DNA of 64,000 nucleotides from Plantactinospora soyae (GCF_014874095.1 NZ_JADBEB010000001.1:7812001-7876000); one strand, 5' to 3'; counted from the first letter of the stretch, positions 1 through 9,835 are shown. The notes: a model not told the origin generated them from the letters alone. Program-made: numbers and translations.

Positions 1-110
1 ACCTGGGCGGGCATCGGCCCCGGGACGCCGTACTTCCGCTGGACCCCAGCCTCGAGCAGTACCGGCGTCCACCGGCTCCGGGCCGCTTCGGCCGGCTGGG
101 CCGGATCGAG

Positions 111-2096
111 ATGTTCCGGACCGAGCGGCGTGGCCAGTTGACCGCGACCGGGTCGGCGGACGCCTCCGGCACCCGGTTGCGCCGGACCCTGGCCCGGCTC
201 CGGCGCGTCCTGCTCGGGCCACCGCTGGCCAGCGCCGCCGTGTTGCAGGAACGGATGCGCAAGCTGGTCGCCCTGCCGGTGCTCTCCTCGGACCTGCTCT
301 CCTCGGTGGCCTACGGACCCGAGGCGATGCTGGCCATCCTGGTACTGGCCGGCAGTGGCGCGCTCGGGCTCTCCCTGCCGATCGCCGCCGGACTGGTGGT
401 GCTGATGATCACGGTCGGTACGTCGTACCGACAGACCATCTACGCCTATCCGCACGGCGCCGGCTCCTACCTGGTGGCCAGCGACAGCCTCGGTCCCCGG
501 TTCGGTCTGACCGCCGCGGCCGGCCTGATCCTCGACTACGTCCTGACCGTCTCGGTGTCGGTGGCGGCCGGGATCGGCGCGATCACCTCGGCGCTGCCCG
601 GACTGACCCCGTTCACCGTGCCCCTCGGCCTGCTGGTGATCGCCGGACTGCTCGCCGGCAACCTGCGCGGCGTACGGGCGGCCGGCAAGATCTTCGCCGC
701 GCCGACGTACCTCTTCATCGCCGCCGTACTGCTGCTCTTCGCCGCCGGCCTGGCCCAGGCGGCGGCGCGCGGGTTCACCCCGGTCCCACCGCCGCCGGTC
801 GGCGCCGTCGAGGGTCTCGGCCTGCTGGTCGTACTCCGGGCCTTCGCCTCCGGCGCGTCCTCGATGACCGGCATCGAGGCGGTCGCGGACGCCGTGCCGG
901 CCTTCCGCCCGGTCGAGTGGCGGCAGGCCCGTACGACGCTCACCTGGATGGTCGGCATCCTGGTGGTGCTCTTCGCCGGGCTGACCATCCTGATCGACTT
1001 CAACGGTCTGGTCCCCCGGGGCGACGAGACGCTGCTCTCCCAACTCGCCCGCCGGACGTTCCCCACCGGCCCGTGGTACGCCCTGATCCAGGCGGCGACC
1101 ACGATGGTGCTGCTGCTGGCCGCGAACACGGCGTTCAACGATTTTCCCCGGCTGCTGTTCTTCATGGCCCGGGACAGCTACGCCCCCCGGCGCTTCCTGC
1201 ACATGGGCGACCGGCTCGCGTTCAGCAACGGCATCGTCGCGCTGGCCGTCGCGGCGGCGCTCGTCTTCGTCGCGTTCGGCGGCTACACCCAGTCGCTGAT
1301 CCCGCTCTACGCCGTCGGAGTCTTCCTCGCCTTCACCCTCTCCCAGGCCGGCATGGTGGCGCACTGGCGACGTCACCGGGGCCGCAACTGGCGTCGACGG
1401 GCGGCGCTGAACGCCACCGGCGCACTTCTCTGTGGGTTGGTCCTGGTCACCGCGGCGATCACCAAGTTCGTCGAGGGCGCCTGGGTGGTGGTGCTGGCCG
1501 TACCGCTGCTGGTGCTGCTCTGCCTGCACATCAGGTGGCACTACGACGCCATGCGACAGGCGCTCGCGTTGCCCCCGCCGGACACGCCCGACCCAGATCA
1601 GGGCGGCCGACCGGATCCGATGGGCCGGCCGAACCGGGTGGCGGAGTCGACCGGGCCGGATGACCTGCTGGTGGACCAGACACCACGGGAGGTACGACAC
1701 CTGGTGGTCGTACCGGTCGCCCGGCTCAACCTGGCCGCAATGCGGGCGCTGGCGTACGCGACCTCACTCGGGCAGCCGGTCTTCGCCGTACACCTCAGTC
1801 CCGAGCAGGAGGAGGCCGACCGGTTCCGGCGGCAGTGGGAGACCTGGGGCGACCACCTCCGGCTGGAGACGATCATCTCGCCGTACCGGACCGTCATCGC
1901 GCCGCTGGCCCAGTACGTCGAGGCACTGCACACGGTACGGCCGGAGGTCACCCTCACCGTGGTGGTGCCGGAGATCGTGGTCCGCCACCTGTGGCACAAG
2001 CTCCTGCACACCAGGACCGAGCTGCGGCTCCGCCGGGCCCTGCGTGACCTGCCCGGCGTGGTGGTCACCAGTGTGCCGATCCACCTGCCCGAATAG
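111..2096 (+). CDS. APC-superfamily permease with cytosolic C-terminal domain
   Basis: Probable amino-acid or potassium importer of the inner membrane. About 12 hydrophobic segments lie between residues 55 and 475, including the family signature 'LSSDLLSSVAYGPEA' near residue 60, which resembles the YdaO/KimA-type APC subgroup. Residues about 525-661 form a soluble tail beginning 'RHLVVVPVARLNLAAMRALA', which looks like a USP-type nucleotide-binding domain. The substrate cannot be told from sequence. The reading frame stays open to the left window edge and no clear ribosome binding site precedes the ATG at 111, so the true start could lie upstream. A kinase gene follows about 90 bases later on the same strand. 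Confidence 0.85.
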   Translation: MFRTERRGQLTATGSADASGTRLRRTLARLRRVLLGPPLASAAVLQERMRKLVALPVLSSDLLSSVAYGPEAMLAILVLAGSGALGLSLPIAAGLVVLMITVGTSYRQTIYAYPHGAGSYLVASDSLGPRFGLTAAAGLILDYVLTVSVSVAAGIGAITSALPGLTPFTVPLGLLVIAGLLAGNLRGVRAAGKIFAAPTYLFIAAVLLLFAAGLAQAAARGFTPVPPPPVGAVEGLGLLVVLRAFASGASSMTGIEAVADAVPAFRPVEWRQARTTLTWMVGILVVLFAGLTILIDFNGLVPRGDETLLSQLARRTFPTGPWYALIQAATTMVLLLAANTAFNDFPRLLFFMARDSYAPRRFLHMGDRLAFSNGIVALAVAAALVFVAFGGYTQSLIPLYAVGVFLAFTLSQAGMVAHWRRHRGRNWRRRAALNATGALLCGLVLVTAAITKFVEGAWVVVLAVPLLVLLCLHIRWHYDAMRQALALPPPDTPDPDQGGRPDPMGRPNRVAESTGPDDLLVDQTPREVRHLVVVPVARLNLAAMRALAYATSLGQPVFAVHLSPEQEEADRFRRQWETWGDHLRLETIISPYRTVIAPLAQYVEALHTVRPEVTLTVVVPEIVVRHLWHKLLHTRTELRLRRALRDLPGVVVTSVPIHLPE

Positions 2097-2189
2097 GGGC
2101 CGACGGCACCGCGCCGGACGGCGGAATGCCACCTTTCGGCCCGGCGTGTGCGACGGCGCGTCGATGTCGTTCCGGAGGAAACTGTCAGG

Positions 2190-3704
2190 GTGGACTCCCA
2201 GCAGGTGCTCGGCGGTCGCTACCGGCTGGAGGACCAGCTCGGTCAGGGCGGCATGGCGGTGGTGTGGCGGGCCCGCGACGAGGTGCTGGGACGTTCCGTC
2301 GCGGTCAAGCTACTGGCCGGTCCGCACGCCCAGGACCCGTCGTCTAGGCGGCGGATCCGTCACGAGGCCCGGGCCGCCGCCCTGCTCTCGCACCCCAACA
2401 TCGCCCAGGTGTACGACTACGGCGAGTCCGTCGACGGCCTGACCTGCGTCCCGTACGTCGTGATGGAACTCGTCTCGGGAAGCACCCTGGAGCAGCGTCT
2501 CGCCGCCGGGCCGCTGCCGCCGAAGGTCGCCTTCCGGATCTGTGCCGAGGTGGCCGCGGCGCTGGCCGCCGCCCACGACCAGGGCCTCGTGCACCGGGAC
2601 ATCAAGCCTGGCAACGTGATGGTGACCTCGGCCGGAGCGAAGGTCGTCGACTTCGGTATCGCCGCGGCGGTGGGCCGTAACGACGGGGACGAGTGGGGTG
2701 ACGAGTTACTGGGCACTCCGGGCTATCTGGCTCCGGAGCGGATCAGCGGCGACGCGGTCGAACCGGCCTCCGACGTGTACGGCGTGGGCGTACTCCTCTA
2801 CCGGCTGCTGGCCGGTGGTGCCCCGTGGAGCGCGGAGACCGTGACCGGGATGCTCAGGGCGCACGTGTACGTCGAGCCTGCACCGCTGCCGTCGCTGCCC
2901 GACGTTCCGGCCAAGGTCAGCGACCTGTGCCGGCGGTGTCTACGGAAGGATCCGGCGCAGCGACCGACCGCCCGGGAGGTGGCCGCCGTCCTCGCCCGGG
3001 CTGCCGGGGTGCGGATCGTCGACGACGAACTCTCCCACTCGGTGGCCCCGGCGGTGGTCGACGGCGAACCGTCGATCGTGCTGGTGTCCCGGCCGGCGAA
3101 CGGGGCCGGTCGGCCGGCGCGGCGGCACTCGCTCACCCTGGCCGGCGCTGTGGCGACGGTAGCCGTGGTCGGCACGCTGGTCTGGCTCGCCGACCCGACC
3201 GGCTCGGGGCAGAATCGGTGGCCCGGAGCGGGGCGACCGGGTCAGAGCGGGCAGCCCGTTGTCGACGCCAGTACGCCCGGAACAGCCCCCGGTGCACCGA
3301 CGGCTCCCGTCGGCGGCGGCACCCCGGTCGTCGGCGTACCGCCGGCCCGCTCGGGCTCGCCCGGTTCCGATGCCGGCACGGTGCAGTCCGGCCAACCCGA
3401 TCCGACCTCGGACGGCGGCACACCGGCGCCGACGACCGGGACCCCACCGGCCTCTCCCGAGGAGCCTCCGGTGGACGAGCGGACCCTGTCGTCGGAAGGC
3501 GGCTCGGTCCGGGCGACCTGCACCCCGGACGGGGACGCGCGGCTGCTGTCCTGGGCGGCGACCCGGCCGTACAAGGTGGAGCAGGTCGACGCCGGCCCGG
3601 CGACAGCGGCCACCGCCGCGTTCCGGCACGGGAACCGGGTCGTGCAGATGACCATCACCTGCACCGACGGCGTGCCCTCGACGGAGAACACCGTCTCCGA
3701 ATGA
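2190..3704 (+). CDS. Membrane-anchored Ser/Thr protein kinase (PknB-like)
   Basis: Transmembrane eukaryotic-type kinase. With the GTG at 2190, which has GGAGGA ten bases upstream, the protein is 504 residues. The kinase domain shows the glycine loop 'LGQGGMAVV' (17-25), catalytic lysine in 'VAVKLL' (K40), 'HRDIKPGN' with D137, 'DFG' (154-156) and 'GTPGYLAPE' (175-183). A membrane segment lies at about 309-336. The outer part is a Gly/Pro/Thr-rich linker followed by a short compact domain with two cysteines; no PASTA repeats are visible. A more upstream GTG at 2148 is possible but has no ribosome binding site. The signal sensed is unknown. Confidence 0.93.
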   Translation: MDSQQVLGGRYRLEDQLGQGGMAVVWRARDEVLGRSVAVKLLAGPHAQDPSSRRRIRHEARAAALLSHPNIAQVYDYGESVDGLTCVPYVVMELVSGSTLEQRLAAGPLPPKVAFRICAEVAAALAAAHDQGLVHRDIKPGNVMVTSAGAKVVDFGIAAAVGRNDGDEWGDELLGTPGYLAPERISGDAVEPASDVYGVGVLLYRLLAGGAPWSAETVTGMLRAHVYVEPAPLPSLPDVPAKVSDLCRRCLRKDPAQRPTAREVAAVLARAAGVRIVDDELSHSVAPAVVDGEPSIVLVSRPANGAGRPARRHSLTLAGAVATVAVVGTLVWLADPTGSGQNRWPGAGRPGQSGQPVVDASTPGTAPGAPTAPVGGGTPVVGVPPARSGSPGSDAGTVQSGQPDPTSDGGTPAPTTGTPPASPEEPPVDERTLSSEGGSVRATCTPDGDARLLSWAATRPYKVEQVDAGPATAATAAFRHGNRVVQMTITCTDGVPSTENTVSE

Positions 3705-3861
3705 GTTTCGCGGGCCGTCCGCTATCTGAGGTGTCGTCCGACGTCCTTGCAGGCCGGCGCCACCGCCCCGGAGAACGTGAGCTCCCCCAGCCGGACGGTC
3801 CCACCCGGCCCGGCGGGTAGCTCGCGCATCGCGTCGGCGACCGCCGCCCCGGTATGAGGGA

Positions 3862-3892
3862 GGCGCCTCCCCCGCGCGAGGGAGGCGGCGCC
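3862..3892. terminator. Stem-loop terminator after the kinase gene
   Basis: GGCGCCTCCC pairs with GGGAGGCGGCGCC (one bulged base) around an 8-base loop. It begins 158 bases past the kinase stop codon. There is no T-run, as is usual for intrinsic terminators in very GC-rich actinomycetes. The left half is also inside a 14-bp palindrome GGGAGGCGCCTCCC (3858-3871). Confidence 0.5.
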
Positions 3893-3953
3893 GTTCCGGC
3901 AGGTGGATCATGCCAGGGGTGAGCCGCCCGAGATCGTGGACGGAGGTGCCAGG

Positions 3954-4463
3954 ATGGCCGACGGTACGACCGGCGCAGCTGAGCTAGACCGGGGCATCGC
4001 CCTGGTGCCACCGGGGTCGACGGAGGCCCGCCACCTGCTCCGGTGTTACTTCGACGAGATAGTCAGCCGCTACGACGGGCGGCCGGTGTCACCGGAGCGA
4101 ATCGACACGCTGCTGCGGGACAACCCGGCCGACGACCTGGCGCCGCCACACGGCTGGTTCCTGGTGGCCCGGCTGGATGCCGTGGCGGTCGGCTGCGCCG
4201 GTCTACGGCTGCTACCGGCGTACGGCGCCGAGGTGCACCGGGTCTTCGTCGCGCCCGCAGCACGCGGTCACGGGATCGCCTCCCGCCTGCTGCGCCGCCT
4301 GGAGGGGCTGGCCCGCGCGCACGGAGTCACCCGACTGCGGCTGACTACCCGGCACGACCTCGTCGAGGCCCGCCGGCTCTACGCCCGACACGGTTATCGG
4401 GAGACACCGGCGTACAACGAAGACCCCTATGTCGACCACTGGTTCGCCAAGGAGCTGCGCTGA
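3954..4463 (+). CDS. GNAT-family N-acetyltransferase
   Basis: Probable acetyl-CoA-dependent acetyltransferase of 169 residues. Motif A is clear: 'VFVAPAARGHGIASRLL' contains the R-x-x-G-x-A acetyl-CoA pyrophosphate loop. The C-terminal 'LTTRHDLVEARRLYARHGYRET' is the usual GNAT motif B with the tyrosine-bearing 'LYARHGY'. The ATG at 3954 is chosen because GGAGG (3942-3946) precedes it by seven bases; the frame is open 17 codons further upstream but without a site. The substrate is unknown. It converges on the radical SAM gene, leaving only 18 bases between stop codons. Confidence 0.9.
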   Translation: MADGTTGAAELDRGIALVPPGSTEARHLLRCYFDEIVSRYDGRPVSPERIDTLLRDNPADDLAPPHGWFLVARLDAVAVGCAGLRLLPAYGAEVHRVFVAPAARGHGIASRLLRRLEGLARAHGVTRLRLTTRHDLVEARRLYARHGYRETPAYNEDPYVDHWFAKELR

Positions 4464-4481
4464 GCACCTGTCGCCGCGACC

Positions 4482-5786
4482 TCAGTTCGCCGGCAGGGTG
4501 TCCATGAACGAGCTGACCGAGAAGACCGCGTTGCCGGCCCCGGGCGGGCCGTAGCCGGGCGGGCTGCTCAGCCCGTTGGCCTCCATCGTCGCCCGGTACG
4601 CCTCCAGCAGCCGGATGTGGTACTCCAGCGGTGCGCCGGCGGGATTCATCTTGCCGAGCGGGGTGGTCGGTTCCGGGCACCAGGTGGTGAAGCGTGGCGT
4701 GATCCCCCGGGACATGAAGTACTGCAGCCCCTCGGTGGTGGACTGGATCGCCTCGTCGACCGTGCGGAAGCCGTACGGCTCGGCCATCTCGATCCCGGCG
4801 ACGAAGTTCGGGATGACGTTACGTGGACCGAAGACCTCGGCGGAGTCGAGGATCCGGCGGTGCCACTCCTCGCGACCGACGTACCGCTCCTTGCCCGGGC
4901 AGTGCAGCTCGAACAGCCGCTTGTCCCAGACCTCGTAGTTCGGGTGGTAGATCCGGATGCCGTAGTCGTGGAACCGCTGCACGTCGGCCTTGGGCAGCGC
5001 CTGCGCGACGACCTTGCCGATCCACCGGCCGGGGAAGCGCTCCTCGATCGCCTTGGCGTACCGGCCGTAGAAGTCGGCCTCGGCCAGCCCGTCGACCTTG
5101 GAGGTGATGCTGCCGCCGGTGAGGGTGTACGCGTGCGAGGCGCCGGCGGTGTCGTACCGGTCGATGATCTCCATCGCCTCCAGCACCTCGTCCACCGGCT
5201 TCACTCCGGTGTACGGCCGACCCGCCGCCTTGTGCTGCCGCCAGTTGTGGTTGATGTCGCAGTACTGGCACTCCTCCTTGGCGCCGAAGTACTGGCAGAC
5301 CCGGAAGACCGTCAGGTAGATCAGGTAGCCCCACTGGATGGTGGGCGCGACCTCCATCACCGACTTGCCGTTGCCGAGGGTGTGCCGGTAGTACTCCGGC
5401 ATCGGCGGCAGCCCGACGTCGGCGATCGGGCGGTCGTCCAGGTAGAGCCGGAGCACGCCGTCGCCGCCGTCCTTCACCCGGTACGGCGAGTCCGGGTTGA
5501 CCCGGACCGAGACGACGGTACGGCGCAGCTCGTACGGGCCGCCGGTCAGGACGATCTCCTCGGGCGGCCGGCGCAGTGCCGCCGAACCCAGCTCCGGCAG
5601 GGTGCGGTGGTCGAACGAGAAGATGAAGTACGACTTCGGCTTGACCTCGCCGCCCTCGTTGTCGGTCAGCGCCGAGTCGTCGAATGCCATCCCGCCGCGC
5701 AGCAGGTCTTCCTTGATGACCGCCTCGCGGGGAATGTGCGGAAAGCGCCCCATGAGGTCCTCGATGAGATCAGTGCGGGTCTGCAC
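4482..5786 (-). CDS. Radical SAM protein with non-canonical CX8CX2C motif
   Basis: Radical S-adenosylmethionine enzyme of 434 residues from the GTG at 5786 (GGAGG seven bases upstream). The only plausible iron-sulfur cluster cysteines are C164, C173 and C176 in 'CQYFGAKEECQYCD', spacing CX8CX2C instead of the canonical CX3CX2C. A glycine-rich 'YTLTGGSITSK' further on fits the SAM-binding 'GGE'-like motif, so the fold is convincing. The N-terminal ~150 residues match no domain I recognise. I do not know the substrate. The flanking GNAT and membrane genes do not reveal a pathway. A frame extension up to 5855 exists but has no ribosome binding site. Confidence 0.85.
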   Translation of the reverse strand: MQTRTDLIEDLMGRFPHIPREAVIKEDLLRGGMAFDDSALTDNEGGEVKPKSYFIFSFDHRTLPELGSAALRRPPEEIVLTGGPYELRRTVVSVRVNPDSPYRVKDGGDGVLRLYLDDRPIADVGLPPMPEYYRHTLGNGKSVMEVAPTIQWGYLIYLTVFRVCQYFGAKEECQYCDINHNWRQHKAAGRPYTGVKPVDEVLEAMEIIDRYDTAGASHAYTLTGGSITSKVDGLAEADFYGRYAKAIEERFPGRWIGKVVAQALPKADVQRFHDYGIRIYHPNYEVWDKRLFELHCPGKERYVGREEWHRRILDSAEVFGPRNVIPNFVAGIEMAEPYGFRTVDEAIQSTTEGLQYFMSRGITPRFTTWCPEPTTPLGKMNPAGAPLEYHIRLLEAYRATMEANGLSSPPGYGPPGAGNAVFSVSSFMDTLPAN

Positions 5787-5945
5787 GCGCGCTCCTCCGG
5801 TCCGCTGTGACGCTGTCGGGTCTCTCGACGAACTCGACGAGGCCTCCGTCACCATGGCATCTCGCGCCGGTGCGGTGGCGACCGCCGGTCGTCGGTGTGC
5901 CCCCGAACACGCTACCCGCGCCCCGGTCGGGACCGGCCGGGTGGA

Positions 5946-7013
5946 TCAAGGATCGACGCCGAGCGTCGCCTTGCGTTCGGCCAGGATGACCACTGTCAGG
6001 ACGCTGACCAGCGATCCGAGCAGTACCGTGCCGAATGTGCCGTACGCGTGGACGGCGAAGGTCTGTCCCTGTGGCGCCCACCGGTCACCGGACAGGATCG
6101 TCGGCATGGCGAGAAAGCCCGCACCGACCATGCCGCCGCCACCGAGCCAGACCGCAACCAGCGGTACGACGAACCGGCCCCGGGCCGGCCACCGGTGGAC
6201 CATGCCGAGGAGTCCTGCCGCGGCGAGCGCCACCTGGAACGCCGTGACGGTGTCCCCGAAGCGGAGCCAGCCGGCCCGGGGCTCCACCACCAGTCCGGCG
6301 GTGCCGCCGAGGGCCCAGTACAGCCGCAAGATGACCAGGCCGGCCGCCAACACCCCGGCGAGCCAGGCCAGCGGCACCTGTACGCCGTGCGTGGCGCCGA
6401 CCTCGCCCTCCGCCACGGTCCCGCGCACCAGTACGGCGAACCGGTCGCGGGCGTACAACGCCAGGGCGATGGCGAGTGCGACGCCGAGCACGAGGAAGCT
6501 GCCGTACACGATCAGGAAGATCCACGGCTGCAACAGCGGCTGTGTGCTGTCGGCGGCCGGCGACGTCGGCGCCCACCAGCCGAGCGCGAAGAAGATCCCG
6601 CTCGCCGGGAGGACGACGACGAACGGGGCCAGCAGGCCGGCGCCGACCCACATCGGCACGCCGAGCAGCCACACCGGCAGCCGGGTTCCCCACGGGCGCA
6701 CCGTCGCCAGGCCGACGATCATGCCGATCACTCCGAGCGTTCCGGTGAGCGCGTTGTCCAGCACCCACCGGGTTCGGGAGATGTCACCGAGGTCATCGAT
6801 CCCGATGCCGCTGCCGCAGATCCACAGCACCTTGAGGGCGACGTAGATCCCCGAGGCCGCTACCGCGGTCCAGCCGGCGACCTGTCGCGTCCGCCCGACG
6901 CCGGTCGTCCCGGACGCCCGCCCGGTGCCATCGGTCGCCGACGCGGCACCGGCCGGCGCCGGTCTGCTGGTCACCGGCCGGCGCCGGAGACCCGTCCTGT
7001 GCTCCACCGTCAT
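5946..7013 (-). CDS. Polytopic membrane protein of unknown function
   Basis: Predicted inner-membrane protein of 355 residues. After a basic N-terminus of about 40 residues there are roughly eight to nine hydrophobic helices, for example 'TGTLGVIGMIVGLATV', 'WIFLIVYGSFLVLGVALAIA' and 'VLLGSLVSVLTVVILAE'. The ATG at 7013 is preceded by GAGGG at good spacing; an upstream in-frame start at 7052 has none. No transport or enzyme motif was recognised, and I cannot assign a function. It is transcribed toward the radical SAM gene, about 160 bases before it, so co-transcription is possible. Confidence 0.75.
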   Translation of the reverse strand: MTVEHRTGLRRRPVTSRPAPAGAASATDGTGRASGTTGVGRTRQVAGWTAVAASGIYVALKVLWICGSGIGIDDLGDISRTRWVLDNALTGTLGVIGMIVGLATVRPWGTRLPVWLLGVPMWVGAGLLAPFVVVLPASGIFFALGWWAPTSPAADSTQPLLQPWIFLIVYGSFLVLGVALAIALALYARDRFAVLVRGTVAEGEVGATHGVQVPLAWLAGVLAAGLVILRLYWALGGTAGLVVEPRAGWLRFGDTVTAFQVALAAAGLLGMVHRWPARGRFVVPLVAVWLGGGGMVGAGFLAMPTILSGDRWAPQGQTFAVHAYGTFGTVLLGSLVSVLTVVILAERKATLGVDP

Positions 7014-7155
7014 TCCGTCACCCTCGCCGGACCGGTCCCCTCGGCGGCTCACGCCGTGGCGGGAGCCGGCTACCTCGCAGGTGGGAGCGGCCGGCCGGGG
7101 CGTTCGCGATCGCGATGCTGGTGTAGAGCAGCGCGCCGGCTGCCGGCGGCGTCGG

Positions 7156-8553
7156 TCACGGCAGCAGTTGCCGCTTCTGCACCTTTCCCATCGCGTTGCG
7201 CGGCAGCGCGTCGACCAGGTGCACCTGGCGTGGCCGTTTGTGCCAGGAAAGCCGGCCGGCGACGAAGTCGATCAGCGCCTGCGCCGCGACGCCGTCGCCG
7301 ACCACGTACGCCACGATCTCCTGGCCGAGTTCCGGATGTGGCACCCCGACCACCGCCGCCTCCCGGACCCCGGGATGCGCCAGCAGCATGTTCTCCACCT
7401 CGCCGGCCCCGATCCGGTATCCCCCGCTCTTGATCAGGTCGATGCTGGCCCGGCCGACGATCCGGTGCTGCCCGTCGGGTCCCACCGTCGCCACGTCACC
7501 GGTGCGGAACCAGCCACCGGGGGCGTGGCTCGCCTCGGTGGCCTCCGGCATCCCGAGGTAGCCCGCGAAGAGGGTCGGTCCCCGGACCTGCAACTCACCG
7601 ATGCTCTCGCCGTCCTCCGGCACCGGCTGGCCGGCGTCGTCGACCAGCCGGGTGGCGATCCCCCGCAACGGCAGCCCGACGTGTCCGGGCCGGCGCTCGC
7701 CGTCGACCCGGGTGCTGACCGTGATCAGGGTCTCGGTCATCCCGTACCGCTCGACGGGCCGGTGTCCGGTCAGTTCGCGCAGCCGGTCGAAGACCGGGAC
7801 CGGCAGCGGCGCGCTGCCGGAGACCAACAGCCGCGCCGGGGCCAGCGCCCGCGCCGACACCGGGTCGGCGGCGATCCGTGACCAGACCGTCGGTACGCCG
7901 AACAGCAGGGTGCCGCCGGCCGTGGCGTACCGGTCGGGGTGGGGCCGGCCGGTGTGTACCAGTCGGCAGCCGACCCGCAGCGCGCCCAGCACACCGAGGA
8001 CCAGCCCGTGCACGTGGTACAGGGGCAGGCCGTGCGCGAGCGTGTCGTCGGGCGTCCAGGCCCACGCCTCGGCGAGGGCGTCCAGGCCGTACCCGATCGC
8101 GTCGCGGGTGAGCAGGACGCCCTTGGGCGCGCCGGTGGTGCCACTGGTGTAGAGGATCAGCGCGGTCGCCGTACCCGGAGGTTCGGCGATGGGGGTGGAC
8201 GGCCCCGGCCGCGCCCGGTCGACCGGCTCGACCGGAATCGGCAGCGGGACCGGCGGCGGTGTCTGCGCCAACAGCAGCGCGGCGCCGGAGTCGGTGAGGA
8301 TGTGCGCCAGTTCGACCGGACCGGCGTCGGCCGGTACGGGCACCACCGGTACGCCCGCCATCAGCCCGCCGACGATCGCGACCACGGTGTCCAGCGAGGC
8401 GGTGGCGTGTACGGCGACCGCCGGCGCCCCGGCGATCCGGCCGGCGATCCCGGCGGCGGCGTCGCGGATCTGCTCCCAGGAGGCGGTCTGGTCCCCGACC
8501 CGGATCGCCTCCCGCTGGTCGGGCAGTGCTCCGCCCAGTGCCGGCAACAGCAT
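7156..8553 (-). CDS. matB: MatB-like malonyl/acyl-CoA synthetase
   Basis: AMP-forming acyl-CoA synthetase of 465 residues. It has the P-loop 'YTSGTTGAPKGV', 'YGMTETL', 'RTGDVA' and the C-terminal catalytic lysine in 'PRNAMGKVQKR'. The short length and the segment 'LPLYHVHGLVLGVLGALR' closely resemble the Streptomyces malonyl-CoA synthetase MatB. That enzyme makes malonyl- or methylmalonyl-CoA from the free diacid and can feed polyketide or fatty-acid synthesis. No polyketide synthase or malonate transporter lies nearby, so the substrate rests on similarity alone; other small acids are possible. Confidence 0.88.
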   Translation of the reverse strand: MLLPALGGALPDQREAIRVGDQTASWEQIRDAAAGIAGRIAGAPAVAVHATASLDTVVAIVGGLMAGVPVVPVPADAGPVELAHILTDSGAALLLAQTPPPVPLPIPVEPVDRARPGPSTPIAEPPGTATALILYTSGTTGAPKGVLLTRDAIGYGLDALAEAWAWTPDDTLAHGLPLYHVHGLVLGVLGALRVGCRLVHTGRPHPDRYATAGGTLLFGVPTVWSRIAADPVSARALAPARLLVSGSAPLPVPVFDRLRELTGHRPVERYGMTETLITVSTRVDGERRPGHVGLPLRGIATRLVDDAGQPVPEDGESIGELQVRGPTLFAGYLGMPEATEASHAPGGWFRTGDVATVGPDGQHRIVGRASIDLIKSGGYRIGAGEVENMLLAHPGVREAAVVGVPHPELGQEIVAYVVGDGVAAQALIDFVAGRLSWHKRPRQVHLVDALPRNAMGKVQKRQLLP

Positions 8554-8635
8554 CGGATCCTCCGTCCGTCGGATGACGTCGTACGATCCTGCCAGCTTCC
8601 GACCCGTTCCGGCCCGGCCGGTGACCCGGGCGTGC

Positions 8636-9835
8636 TCAGACGGGTGGATTCGGCTCTATCGCCAGCTCCCCCGGATTGCGCAGTACGTCGGCGACGACGA
8701 TCCCGGCCAGCACGGCGGTGGCGAGAAACGGCGCCACCAGCAGGGGCAGGAAGGCGGCGACCGGCGTGAGGAGGGCGAGCGCGAGGATGCCGTACCACCG
8801 GGTCGAGGCGACCTTCGCGGACATCTCCTGCTCACACCAGGCCCGGCCGGCGAGGAAGAGCGCGGGGCCGCCGAAGATGATCGAGATCCAGGTCAGGTCG
8901 TGCGACGGGTACGGGTCGGCGATGAGCAGGCCGTACCCGACGGCGGTGGAGACGATCCCGCAGACCATGACCAGGTGGGTGTAGCCGGAGGAGCGGCTGA
9001 ACCGCAGATGGTCGCGGGACGAGTCGAACGCCGAGGCCAGTGGATGACTGGCCTGGTAGAAGTAGACCCGCCAGAAGAAGACGGTGGTCAGGAAGGTCGC
9101 CACGAACGTCGCGGTTCGTTCGACGGCGAAGCCGACGGCGCTGAGCACGAATCCGCTGACCAGGATCGCCTCGCCGAGGGCGATGAGCAGGACCTGCTGG
9201 TACCGCTCGGCCAGGTGGGGCGCCCCGATCCGCCACTCGTCGCGGTCGGTCCGGCCGAGCCCGGGGGTGGGCCAGCGCAGGGCGGCGCCGATGAACTCCA
9301 GGGCCACCGCCGCGGTCCAGAGGATTCCGCGTCCGGCCCCGCCGTTCAGCGCCCCGGCGATCCAGCCGACCGAGGAGAACACCGACCAGAACAGGATCCG
9401 GGTCGAGGCCGGCTGGCGGGGATGGCCGCGTAACAGCAGTACCAGGAAGAGCGGGCGACCGATCTGGATCGCCACGAACGTGCTGGCGAAGATCACGCCG
9501 CGCTCGCCGAACGCCTGCGGCAACGACACCGCCATGATCAGGGCACCGAACATCGAGGCGATGACCAGGAGTTGGATCTCGATCCGGCGTGGGTCGAACC
9601 TGCTGGTCACCCAGGCGGTGAGCAGCCAGACCTGCCACAGGGCGAGCAGGACCAGCAGGGTCTGCCCCAGTTCGGAGAAGAGGGTCCGTCGGCTGACGGT
9701 GAAGTCGTCGGTCAGTCGCTGGGATAGCCGGGTGAGCGCGAAGACGTACACCAGATCGAGGAAGAGCTCCAGGTAGGTGGCCCGCCCTCGGCTGGTGGAG
9801 TCACCGATATGCCCGACCCGGTTATCCGCCGCCAC
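8636..9835 (-). CDS. LtrA (low temperature requirement A) family membrane protein
   Basis: Member of the LtrA family, named after a Listeria cold-growth gene; the biochemical role is unknown. The N-terminal signature 'ATYLELFLDLVYVFALTRLSQ' is diagnostic. About 11-12 membrane helices follow over 399 residues, with short loops and the family's 'AERYQQVLLIALGEAIL' segment in the middle. Translation probably starts at the GTG at 9835; the ribosome binding site is weak. The gene is monocistronic in appearance, with 82 bases separating it from matB. Confidence 0.9.
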   Translation of the reverse strand: MAADNRVGHIGDSTSRGRATYLELFLDLVYVFALTRLSQRLTDDFTVSRRTLFSELGQTLLVLLALWQVWLLTAWVTSRFDPRRIEIQLLVIASMFGALIMAVSLPQAFGERGVIFASTFVAIQIGRPLFLVLLLRGHPRQPASTRILFWSVFSSVGWIAGALNGGAGRGILWTAAVALEFIGAALRWPTPGLGRTDRDEWRIGAPHLAERYQQVLLIALGEAILVSGFVLSAVGFAVERTATFVATFLTTVFFWRVYFYQASHPLASAFDSSRDHLRFSRSSGYTHLVMVCGIVSTAVGYGLLIADPYPSHDLTWISIIFGGPALFLAGRAWCEQEMSAKVASTRWYGILALALLTPVAAFLPLLVAPFLATAVLAGIVVADVLRNPGELAIEPNPPV

